Shown here: positions 9,425 to 18,843 of the stretch, one piece after another
How the letters are laid out: the number at the start of each line of letters is the position of its first letter
Position numbering within the stretch: the stretch's first letter is position 1
The notes under the pieces: generated by a model
The model's database searches: none
Seen by the model: the letters and a program-made list of their open reading frames with translations, nothing else
Told to the model about the DNA's origin: nothing
Program-made: the position numbers and the translations under genes
Assembly: GCA_902459845.2 (NCBI GenBank)
Contig: CABPSV020000140.1
Coordinates: 4,306-26,675, forward strand
Direction: 5' to 3'
DNA length: 22,370 nucleotides
Source of the DNA: Hepatocystis sp. ex Piliocolobus tephrosceles
Taxonomy: Eukaryota > Apicomplexa > Aconoidasida > Haemosporida > Plasmodiidae

Positions 9425-12400
9425 ATGGGTTATAGAAACTTGATTTTTAGTTTAGTGTTTTTTTTCGTTATATTTTGTTCTCACAATGAAAGTAAACAAT
9501 TAATTGACAGTGTAACTACCAAGGGAGATTTAGAATTAATAATATTATTTGATATAGGTTATAAAAATATAAAGAAAAAGTTTTTAACTGATGGTCTTAA
9601 GAATATAATTGAAACGAGTAAACAGTTATTAGTGCAACATCATAACAAGATTAAACTAACGTATATTACATACAATAGTAAAGAAGTGAACACTAAGATT
9701 GAGATTGATAATTCAAGTTGTACAGAACCTTATAATGAAAAAGAAAATAAAAATAACAATGATGTTTTTAAAAATTTTTTAAAAGTAGTGAATGATACGA
9801 AATTAGAAAAAGAAAATAAAGATTCAGAACATTTGAAAGCTTTAAATTATGTAGCTATGAGACATTTTAATCATAAATTATCAAAAAGTATTAGGTTAGT
9901 TGTTATGTTCATGCACACTGATGGTGTTATAGATATTAATAGGGTTGATATAAATGTTATAACTCATTTATTTGATTCAAAAAAAGTTACTTTAAATATT
10001 ATAACAAGTCTTGAGTTTGTAACTTATTGTCAATATTTACATGGTATAGGTCCAAATACAAATGAATTATATAGATGTGTTGGTAGAAAATCATATTATA
10101 ATGATAATGTTTTTTCTTATTATTTACCCCGCTTTTATGATGATATAGCAGATAATGCCATATGTCCTGATTTTAATTATTATTCAGAATGTTCAGAAGA
10201 ATGTGATGTAGGTCATCATACAGCTCATATGAAATCGTTAAATCCTTTAGTACCAGCAACAACAGGGTTGTATAATAGGGTAGGTAAAAGTTGTTTTGAA
10301 CAAAAAAATACAATAACACATGAATGTTTTCATAGAAGTTGTGACAGTTCGCTTGATGTATGTGATATTCGGTTAGATATAACACTGGTAGTAGATGAAA
10401 ATTCGACAATGTCACAAGAAGTATGGTTAAATAGTATAATGAAACCTATACGTGCTTTGATTACTAATTTAAACATTAGTAAAAATTTGATAAATCTTGT
10501 AATAACGACATTTTCTTCTAAAATATACAAACTGTACAATTTTAGTGATTTTATATCAACAAATAGAGATAAAATAATAGATTTGTTAGATGATCTAAGA
10601 TTTAATTTAGGAGATAGTTCTAGAAATATAAATAACGCTTTGTATTTTGTATATAAAAATATTCTTAATAGTAATGTACGAAGACCAAATGCCAATAAAA
10701 TAGTAATTGTTGTTACTTCTAATACTATAGATAAAAAGTCTCTAGTTGGTGTAGAAGAAACTATAAGATTAATTGAAAAAAACTATAAAGCTACTGTATA
10801 TTCTATTTGTATTAATAGTATTGATGAAGAAAGCTGTAAAAAAATGGCTAGTAAAAAATATATAACCAATTATGATGAGGTGGCTATAGATGCCTTGTTA
10901 CTTAGAAAGAAAAATCCCATATATAATAATATCGTTTATAGTGCAAACTATAGCAACAATTTTGCATTTCTTTTATCTTCTACATTTGATATGGAAGCCG
11001 ATATGAAATATATCCAGAGGCAGATATGTTCTAATTCGTTTGAAGATATTCAAGTTATAAAGAAAATCGACGATGAAGAAAAAATTGAAAAAAGAAAATT
11101 ATTATTGGAAGAAAAAAAAAAAGAATTTCAAAGACGCCAGCGAGAAAGAGAACAAAAAAGAAAAATTGAAGAAAATAAGCCAGAAACTATATTAGCAGAA
11201 AAAGCTTTACACCAAATTCCACCACCAGTATTTAAGAAAGAAGAAAAAATCCAAAAATCACCTCCACCAGAAATAAAAACAAAAGATGATGGAAAAACAG
11301 ATACAACAAAAGTAAATCAAGATGTTGTTGGTGTAGTGAAAGAAACAGAAAAAGATAAAACGGATGAAAAAAAAGGTGGAATTATACGTAATTTTTTCAA
11401 AACTAAAGATAATGATAAAACTAAAGATAATAATAAAATTAAAGATAATGATAAAACTAAAGATAATGATAAAACTAAAGATAATGATAAAACTAAAGAT
11501 AATGATAAAACTAAAGATAATGATAAAACTAAAGAAAATGATAAAACTAAAGATAATGATAAAACTAAAGATAATGATAAAACTAAAGATAATGATAAAG
11601 AAAATGATAAAACTAAAAATAATGATAAAACTAAAGATAATGATAAAACTAAAGATAATGATAAAACTAAAGAAAATGATAAAACTAAAGATAATGATAA
11701 AACTAAAGAAAATGATAAAACTAAAGATAATGATAAAACTAAAGAAAATGATAAAACTAAAGAAAATGATAAAACTAAAGATAATGATAAAACTAAAGAT
11801 AATGATAAAACTAAAGAAAATGATAAAACTAAAGATAATGATAAAACTAAAGAAAATGATAAAACTAAAGAAAATGATAAAACTAAAGATAATGATAAAA
11901 GTAACTCACCTGAAAATGTAGTTATATACCATAATAATCCTGGATCTAAATTGAATCGATCTATAGCATCAGTTGATAAGAAGGATGTCATATTAAAATC
12001 TGTTACCCATTTAAACGAAGACGATAATGATGGAAAAGATACTCACATAAATAATGAAGATTCACAAATTCGTAAGAAGAGTAAGTCAGAGTTATGTTTA
12101 AACAACAATTGTCACAACAAATCTTCTGGTTCTGATCCTAATAAAAATAAATCTTCATTATTACAAAAACTATGGCATTTAATTAAATTAAAAAATAAAA
12201 AAAAATATAATTTAGGAAATAGTAGTTTTTATAAAAAAGATCCTAAACATTTAGATGAGCTAATCAATAAAGCTATAAATTTAAATGAACGNNNNNNNNN
12301 NNNNNNNNNNNNGAAGGTGGTAATAAAAATTTAAATAAAAAAGATGGAGCTATAAATGATAGTAATTTATCCATTGGAGATTCTGAACATGACATAAATG

Positions 12401-14265
12401 ATATGCTAAAAAAAAAATCATTAGCAGATTTAACTTCCGGTAATTTATTTTATAAACCTAAAATAAATGGACTTAATAGATATGATAGTACACGTTCTTT
12501 AGGTAAAAATGTAACTTTTAATTTGAAAGATAATATAAAATATAATAATAATCGTAAAGATAATAATACTGATTTAGAAAAAACAAAAGAAGGAAAGGAA
12601 ATGGATGAACTAGCAACAAATAAAACGACAAAAGATAACGACGATTTGTATAAAAATCCATACAAATTTATCATAGAAATGCTAGAAAACTTAAAAAAAG
12701 AATCTTTACAACCAAATATAAATGAGGAAACTATAAAAGAAAAATATGATGATAAGGATAAAGATATCAATAATGATAAAACAGAAAATGGTAAAGAAGT
12801 ACCTACAATCAAACACGATGATGCAGATCAACCAAAGAAGAATGAAACAATTGTTTTGACAGAAAAAAATGCAGAAAATAAAAATAATAATAATGTTAAA
12901 GATACAGAGAAAAGTGTTGACAACGAGAAAAAAGACACTGATAAGGTTATTATACCTATATTAAAGAATATACCAAATACAGATAATAATAATGTTAATA
13001 ATAACAATAATAATAATGATGTTAAAGATACAAAGAAAAGTGTTGACAACGAGAAAAAAGACACTGATAAGGTTATTATACCTATATTAAAGAATATACC
13101 AAATACAGATAATAACAATGTTAATAATAATAATGTTAAAGATACAAAGAAAAGTGTTGACAACGAGAAAAAAGACACTGATAAGGTTATTATACCTATA
13201 TTAAAGAATATACCAAATAAAGATAATAACAATGTTAATAATAACAATAATAATAATAATAATGTTAAAGATACAAAGAAAAGTGTTGACAACGAGAAAA
13301 AAGACACTGATAAGGTTATTATACCTATATTAAAGAATATACCAAATAAAGATAATAACAATGTTAATAATAACAATAATAATAATGATGTTAAAGATAC
13401 AAAGAAAAGTGTTGACAACGAGAAAAAAGACACTGATAAGGTTATTATACCTATATTAAAGAATATACCAAATACAGATAATAACAATGTTAATAATAAT
13501 AATGTTAAAGATACAAAGAAAAGTGTTGACAACGAGAAAAAAGACACTGATAAGGTTATTATACCTATATTAAAGAATATACCAAATAAAGATAATAATA
13601 ATGTTAATAAAAATAAAGATGGTTATCCTCAAATTCATAAAGACGATTATAATGAAGATGGTGATGATTATCATATTAAAAAAATAAAGGATAGTGTATT
13701 ACCAGAAACGGTAAAATCGTCAATACCACACCATGAAGAAAATCCTATTGTCAATAAAAATTATAAAAATGAGCATGATAAATTTTATAATAGTAATAAA
13801 ATTCAAGACAACAATAAAAATAAAAATAGTGATGATTTTAATAAAAAAAATAATAATAATGATCCTATATTACCTTTTAATTTTACGAACAAAATAGAAA
13901 CACAAGAAGAAGATACAATAATAAAAAATAAAAGAAATGCATGGGAAGCAGATTTAAAAACATTAAAAAAAAGGAATGAACCTCTGGTTAAAAATGAAGA
14001 ATTAGCAAAACTATATTGGGAAGAGGAAGAAGCAGCCAAAAAAAAAAGTATATATAGTGGAGCATATTTTTATTGTGCTTCTATTGCAGTTGCATTTTTG
14101 GCCTTAACGATAGGGTTATTGTGTTACATAAGTTATGCTAATAAGAAAAAATCATCACATGATAATCAAAATAAATCTACCGATTTTATGGAAAAAAAAA
14201 CAGATCCTAAAAATAATATTAATAAAGAGCAAGTTATGGACATGCATGATAGTAATTGGCAGTAA
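9425..14265 (+). CDS. TLP: TRAP-family adhesin, probably TRAP-like protein TLP (one gene spanning an assembly gap)
   Basis: Type I surface protein of the TRAP family, which links parasite surface adhesion to the actin motor through a short tail. Residues 1-20 are a signal peptide. A vWA-like domain covers about 35-235, a divergent TSR about 247-306 (CSEEC core), and a second vWA-like domain about 317-510. Then follow a charged helix with proline stretches, 27 KTKD/END repeats, a spacer with the N gap, six long repeats, a membrane span encoded at 14062-14139, and a roughly 40-residue tail ending DMHDSNWQ. A penultimate Trp is the aldolase-binding hallmark of TRAP tails. Total about 1610 residues. 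The frame changes across the 21 N, but from 12313 it reads openly (EGGNKNLNKKDG) into the second part, so the apparent break comes from gap size. The two-vWA, one-TSR layout points to TLP rather than TRAP or CTRP, from memory of the family. Confidence 0.85.
11399..11896 (+). repeat. 18-bp coding repeat, 27 units
   Basis: The unit AAAACTAAAGATAATGAT encodes KTKDND, with a frequent KTKEND variant from GAT to GAA. There are 27 full units plus one 12-base short unit (KEND) after unit 11. It lies in the extracellular stalk of the TRAP-like protein. Both other-frame and opposite-strand readings stay open but are shadows. Confidence 0.95.
12292..12312. other. Assembly gap of 21 N
   Basis: Unknown bases lie inside the TRAP-like gene. 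The upstream frame enters the gap at codon position 3, and the downstream frame has codon position 1 at 12313. An intact gene therefore needs a true gap length equal to 1 modulo 3, such as 19 or 22 bases, not 21. Confidence 0.98.
12895..13617 (+). repeat. Six long coding repeats (114-129 bp)
   Basis: Units start at 12895, 13021, 13135, 13264, 13390 and 13504. Each encodes VKDTKKSVDNEKKDTDKV, then IIPILKNIPN, then an Asn-rich linker of variable length; the first unit has VKDTEKSV. Unit spacings are 126, 114, 129, 126 and 114 bp. The non-linker part is almost identical at base level, a sign of recent expansion or gene conversion. Confidence 0.95.
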
Positions 14266-14492
14266 GCAATCGAAGAAATATAAGCGTATGTTAGCGCATA
14301 TAAAAGAATATACAAATGTTTATATAATAATAGTCCAATTTTTTAATTTTATTTTATTTTATTTTTTTTTTTTTTTTTTGTGTGTGTGCTTAATTTTTTA
14401 TTAATAGAAAAATACGTCTTTCTTTTATGCTAATTGTTATTATAAAATATAACATATAATTTTTTTTTATTACTTTGCTGCCACTCAATTCG

Positions 14493-14531
<39 letters not shown>

Positions 14532-15089
14532 TAATATTTCTTTGTTTATGTGTTCATTTTTTTTTTTTTTTTTTCCCTTATGACCCGTTTTTTTATATAA
14601 TACAGATCTTACGTGCTAGAAAGCAACTAAAAAAATAAAAAAACGTATTTAGTTTAGTGTCAATATGTATGTCTGTTTTTTTATATCTTTTTTTTTTTTT
14701 TTTTTAACATTATAACATATAATAATTATTAAATTATAAATTTTAAATTTTAAATTTTAAAATTAAATAAACGTTTTTATCAATTTTATATGTATATATG
14801 TATATATGTTATAAGATACATGAGGCATAACCAATTTGAATAAAGTTGTGTTTTATACGAGCGGGAGAAAAAATAAATAATTTTTTTGTAAGAAATAATC
14901 GTGTTAATCATACAAAAAAAAAAAAAATAAGGTGTAGCTATTTTTTTTACATTTGTTCTTTGTTCTTTGTTCTTTGTTCTTTGTTCTTTGTTCTTTGTTT
15001 GTTTGTTTTTTTTTTTTATTTTTTTTGTTTTATTTTTTTTATTTTTTTTTGCTCATCCTATAAGATAAAAATAATAATATATATAAATT
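14266..15089. other. Convergent intergenic region
   Basis: This 0.8-kb region holds the facing 3' ends of the TRAP-like and HROB-like genes. It contains several T runs, a 15-unit AT microsatellite (14497-14526), AAATTTT-type repeats (about 14740-14765) and six copies of TTTGTTC (14952-14993). No gene is visible. Confidence 0.7.
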
Positions 15090-17552
15090 TTAGATAAACG
15101 TCAACTGATTGTATATTTTTTCTTTTGTCTTGAAATCAGTATCTTCCGCTTTAATTACTCGAACAAGACTTCTTAATGTTATTATTAAATATGGATAGTT
15201 ATCAATACTTTCAAAAATCGTAACATTTTTTAATAATAAAGTAGATCCTACATCTATTAATTTTTGATACTCTTTTTCCACTTCTTTATGTAAACATGCA
15301 GCCATTTGTCCCGATGGGTCCATTGTAACGATAAAGTACCCATGACTACGACATTTAATACTTTTTATTATTACCATCAATCTACTTATTCGATATTGAG
15401 AAAAATGTTTATCTTTTAATATGTTATGTATATTGTATTTATAAAGAAATAAATAATTATTATTGTTGTTACTGTTGTTGCTATTGTTGCTATTGTTGCT
15501 ATTGTTGCTATTGTTGCTGCTGTTGTTGCTACTGTTAGGACCTTGTTGAATGTACTTATGCACATTTATACCCAAATGAAATGCATCTATAGGTAAATTT
15601 AATATTTTTAAAGCTTTTAACCATGATTTATATTTTATAAAAGAATAACAATAAATTAATTCCTTTTTTTTATCATCAAATATATTTACTTGTGTATTTA
15701 AATGATTAATTTTTTTTTTTTCTGGTTCAAACTTGTTCGTATGTTCATCATACTCGTCCGTATATTCACCATACTCGTCCGTATATTCACCATACTTGTC
15801 TGTATGTTCACCATACTTGTTTGTATGTTCATCATACTTATCTGTATGTTCATCATATACATTTACATTTTCATTGTCATTTTGTTTTTGTTGTATGTTA
15901 TTACTAAGATGTTCTAACAAAACAGATGAAGTATTATGTTTAAACAAATCATTTTTAATAAATTTTTTATCAATCGAATTAAAATTATTATGATCATATT
16001 TTAATGAAGTAAATTTAGATGGTGTAGATACATATGAGGAGTAGTTATCTTCATCTGTTTTAAATATATTATTTGTGTTGTAATTATATTCTAATTGATT
16101 TTTTTTTAATAACTTGTTTTCACAATCGTTAAAATAATTATTGTGATTAATATTAGTATTGGTAGTATTAACAGTATCGAAACTATTAGTAGAAGATGGA
16201 TGTTTATTTGCATAATTACGTTTTTGTAACATATTTTTTTTTAATATTTCATTATTATTATTTATTTCATTTTGTAACAATGTAGAAACAGAATTTAATA
16301 CATTGTTGGCTGTAAAATTATTTTTTCCAGATTTGTATTTATTATTACCGTCATTGTTATTACTATTACTGTCGTTGTTATTACTACTGCCGTTGTTATT
16401 ACTTCTGTCGTTGTTATTACTACTGCCGTTGTTATTACTACTGTCGTTGTTATTATTACTGTCGTTGTTATTATTACCGTCATTGTTATTACTATTACTG
16501 TCGTTGTTATTACTACTGCCGTTGTTATTATTACTGTCGTTGTTATTACTACTGTCGTTGTTATTACTACTGTCGTTATTATTACTGTCGTTGTTATTAC
16601 TACTGCCGTTGTTACTACTATTACTATTGTCATTACTTTTTATAAAACTATTTTTGGACATGTAACTGTTGTTCATAATATCGTGTGGCACATATGTTAC
16701 AGATTGTTCATTACATAAATCAGTTTTTTCAATTTTTTTATTTAATTTGCAACTATATTGCATTATATTTTTATTACTTATTTCGTCTAAGTTTGTATTA
16801 AATTCTTCATTTTTACGTTTTTCTTCATTTTTACGTTTTTCTTCATTTTTACGTTTTTCTTCATTTTTACGTTTTTCTTCATTTATACATACAAAGTTTG
16901 TAACATTTTTATTAAAAAAGTGAAATTTATTTAAGTCGTTATTATTTTTGTTTGTTATGCTACTTATAGTATTATTTTTTATGTTACTTATTATACGACA
17001 TGTTTCATTTTTTTTATTATTCAGATTTTTACATAAATGTGAAGATTCTTTTTCATTCACCTGATAATTTATATTAATGTTTTTGTCGATAGTTTGTTCG
17101 TATGTTGTATTACCCGCGATATTACTAATTTCGGTCGGTTTATTTTTACAAAATTGTATCGAATTATTATTATCATCATATATGTCACTATAACCCCTAT
17201 TATTACTACTACTACTACTGTTATTATTATTATTATTACTATTGTTAAAAATTTTATTTTTATTTTTTTTTACATAGTTGTTCTTATTATTACTATCACT
17301 ATCACTATTTCTACCTTCAAATGTTAATAATTTTTTTTTTTCACAATTAGTATTTTTAAAAAAATTATCTAATGTTCCTATGTTTCGTATATTAAAGTTT
17401 AATATAGAACTTGAGCATGATTTATTCGTTTGGTTTTGGACATTTTCTTTATTAAAACTGGTATATGTTGTTTTTTTTTTTTTCAATTCATTTTTTTGAT
17501 TATATTCATCATCACTTTCGTCTAACAAACAAGACAAGTTTTCATCTAACAT
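15090..17552 (-). CDS. HROB-like (C17orf53) OB-fold protein, Asn-rich
   Basis: A single 820-codon frame runs from an ATG at 17550-17552. Most of residues 1-635 is low-complexity (Asn/Ser runs, EEKRKN and EHTDKY repeats), with short conserved-looking pieces such as MLDENLSCLLDESDDEY and GTLDNFFKN. The C-terminus is globular. Residues about 640-680 (YKSWLKALKILNLP) are helical, then an Asn insert, then about 718-805 match my memory of the HROB OB fold (former DUF4539). Key pieces are RISRLMVIIKSI, MDPSGQMAACLHKEV, VGSTLLLKNVTIF and YLIITLRSLVRVI. Human HROB binds and stimulates the MCM8-MCM9 helicase in homologous recombination, in the nucleus; the same role here is inference. It could be another OB-fold protein of the RPA or RMI type, but DPSG...H favours HROB. 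It faces the TRAP-like gene tail to tail. Confidence 0.7.
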   Translation of the reverse strand: MLDENLSCLLDESDDEYNQKNELKKKKTTYTSFNKENVQNQTNKSCSSSILNFNIRNIGTLDNFFKNTNCEKKKLLTFEGRNSDSDSNNKNNYVKKNKNKIFNNSNNNNNNSSSSSNNRGYSDIYDDNNNSIQFCKNKPTEISNIAGNTTYEQTIDKNININYQVNEKESSHLCKNLNNKKNETCRIISNIKNNTISSITNKNNNDLNKFHFFNKNVTNFVCINEEKRKNEEKRKNEEKRKNEEKRKNEEFNTNLDEISNKNIMQYSCKLNKKIEKTDLCNEQSVTYVPHDIMNNSYMSKNSFIKSNDNSNSSNNGSSNNNDSNNNDSSNNNDSSNNNDSNNNNGSSNNNDSNSNNNDGNNNNDSNNNNDSSNNNGSSNNNDRSNNNGSSNNNDSNSNNNDGNNKYKSGKNNFTANNVLNSVSTLLQNEINNNNEILKKNMLQKRNYANKHPSSTNSFDTVNTTNTNINHNNYFNDCENKLLKKNQLEYNYNTNNIFKTDEDNYSSYVSTPSKFTSLKYDHNNFNSIDKKFIKNDLFKHNTSSVLLEHLSNNIQQKQNDNENVNVYDEHTDKYDEHTNKYGEHTDKYGEYTDEYGEYTDEYDEHTNKFEPEKKKINHLNTQVNIFDDKKKELIYCYSFIKYKSWLKALKILNLPIDAFHLGINVHKYIQQGPNSSNNSSNNSNNSNNSNNSNNSNNNNNYLFLYKYNIHNILKDKHFSQYRISRLMVIIKSIKCRSHGYFIVTMDPSGQMAACLHKEVEKEYQKLIDVGSTLLLKNVTIFESIDNYPYLIITLRSLVRVIKAEDTDFKTKEKIYNQLTFI
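15729..15854 (-). repeat. 21-bp coding repeat (EHTDKY), six units
   Basis: Six 7-residue units encode DEHTDKY, DEHTNKY, GEHTDKY, GEYTDEY, GEYTDEY and DEHTNKF. They lie in the low-complexity part of the HROB-like protein, just before its globular C-terminus. Confidence 0.9.
16340..16640 (-). repeat. Asn/Ser/Asp/Gly repeat tract
   Basis: About 100 codons of (S/G)NNND(S/G)-type units made from AAT/AAC, GAC, AGT and GGC/GGT triplets in the HROB-like protein. The triplet periodicity leaves other frames open on both strands. Confidence 0.85.
16809..16880 (-). repeat. 18-bp coding repeat (EEKRKN), four units
   Basis: Four identical or nearly identical 18-bp units encode EEKRKN in tandem within the HROB-like protein. 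Confidence 0.9.
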
Positions 17553-17640
17553 AATTTTAGTTATAAATTAATTGGGTTATTTTTAAAAATAAAAAAAATA
17601 AATCATAACTTTAGTTGTAAGTTAAATGGACTGTTTTTAA

Positions 17641-18000
17641 AAATAAATGGATAAAAAACAAATGGATAAAAAACAAATGGATAAAAAACAAATGGATAAA
17701 AAACAAATGGATAAAAAATAAATGGATAAAAAATAAATAGATAAAAAATAAATGAATAAAAAACAAATGGATAAAAAATAAATGGATAAAAAATAAATAG
17801 ATAAAAAATAAATGGATAAAAAACAAATGGATAAAAAATAAATGGATAAAAAATAAATGGATAAAAAATAAATAGATAAAAAATAAATGGATAAAAAATA
17901 AATGGATAAAAAATAAATGGATAAAAAATAAATGGATAAAAAATAAATAGATAAAAAATAAATGGATAAAAAACAAATGGATAAAAAATAAATGGATAAA
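17641..18000. repeat. 15-bp minisatellite, 24 copies
   Basis: The unit is AAAYAAATGGATAAA, with C/T variation at one site and occasional AG or GA in place of GG. The C-bearing copies cluster at the end nearest the HROB-like gene (units 2-5) and recur at units 9, 13 and 23. As 15 is a multiple of 3, all three minus frames stay open, giving Phe/Ile/Leu-rich readings that are not genes. Confidence 0.95.
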
Positions 18001-18212
18001 TAAATATACATACATGCATACATAATAAACATCACCCAGGCGGTTCAAAATATATAAAATAAGCTTGTGCAATTTTGGATAAAATAACCAAACAACTTGA
18101 TTTGTTTAATATCCATGTGTTTTTATACCTTTAGTCAAAAACAGTTTTATTATTTTGTTGAAAATTGATGCATAAGTGAGACGGTGAGAATAACCTATTC
18201 AAAAGCCAAACA

Positions 18213-18254
<42 letters not shown>

Positions 18255-18259
18255 AAAAA

Positions 18260-18291
<32 letters not shown>

Positions 18292-18540
18292 TTCAAATAA
18301 AAATAAATTAAAATGAAATCAAATTAAATAATCTGAACAGCGTGTAAAAATGCTACACTTGTTGTATATGCAGTTAGTATACATTACAATTTTCAAAATA
18401 AAAAAACATTTGTATATACACCAAACGTTATAAATAATAAGACTAAACGTTAGTGTACACATATACATGTAATATACATAGCACATGTGTGAGAGAATGG
18501 AATAAAATATTTGTTAAGCCTAATTTTACTTCTACTGTTC

Positions 18541-18572
<32 letters not shown>

Positions 18573-18715
18573 GTATACATATTTCCACATAGCATTTGTG
18601 TTTAATTAATTAAAATGGGTAAAACATAAATGAAGTAACATTTTTGACGAAACAAAACCACACAAAATCATTCTAATTTTTTTTTTTTTCTATGTCTTAT
18701 CAACAAAAACATGTA

Positions 18716-18716
<1 letters not shown>

Positions 18717-18766
<50 letters not shown>

Positions 18767-18807
18767 AGGAAAATACCACAAAAAAAGGCCCCTCCCCCTT
18801 CCCAACC
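18717..18807 (-). promoter_or_regulatory. G-rich element and T47 tract after the RABL3-like stop codon
   Basis: On the RABL3 transcript strand, G tracts of 2, 3, 5 and 4 lie within 19 bases (18789-18807), read as GGTTGGGAAGGGGGAGGGG, followed about 25 bases on by a T47 run (18717-18763). GGGAGG at 18764-18769 and CCTCCC at 18791-18796 can also pair as a hairpin. The position, about 40-60 bases after the stop codon, suggests a role in 3'-end formation; this is inference. Confidence 0.4.
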
Positions 18808-18843
18808 TTTCAAAAAAAAAAACAAACGATCGAACAAATGTGT

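Larger units (their letters stand above)
17553..18843. other. Intergenic region upstream of HROB-like gene and downstream of RABL3-like gene
   Basis: Both flanking genes are on the minus strand, so this 1.3-kb stretch holds the 3' end of the RABL3-like gene and the promoter of the HROB-like gene. It contains the 15-bp array (17641-18000), a CATGCA (18013-18018), A runs at 18216-18250, 18261-18288, 18541-18569 and 18717-18763, and a GC-rich patch at 18764-18807. No gene is evident between 18001 and 18843. Confidence 0.7.

Noticed and set aside
11317..11991. 224-codon minus-strand Ser/Leu ORF and a plus-strand Lys/Ile ORF
   Set aside because: Shadows of the 18-bp repeat in the TRAP-like gene.
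12828..13547. 239-codon minus-strand ORF with six repeats of a hydrophobic segment
   Set aside because: Looks like a multi-span protein but is the complement of the six TLP repeats; the plus frame has the signal, span and tail of a real gene.
17641..18000. CRISPR-like array
   Set aside because: Units are contiguous without spacers and the genome is eukaryotic; it is a minisatellite.
17603..18072. Three overlapping minus-strand Phe/Ile/Leu repeat ORFs
   Set aside because: All three frames of a 15-bp non-coding array are open; no non-repeat sequence supports coding.
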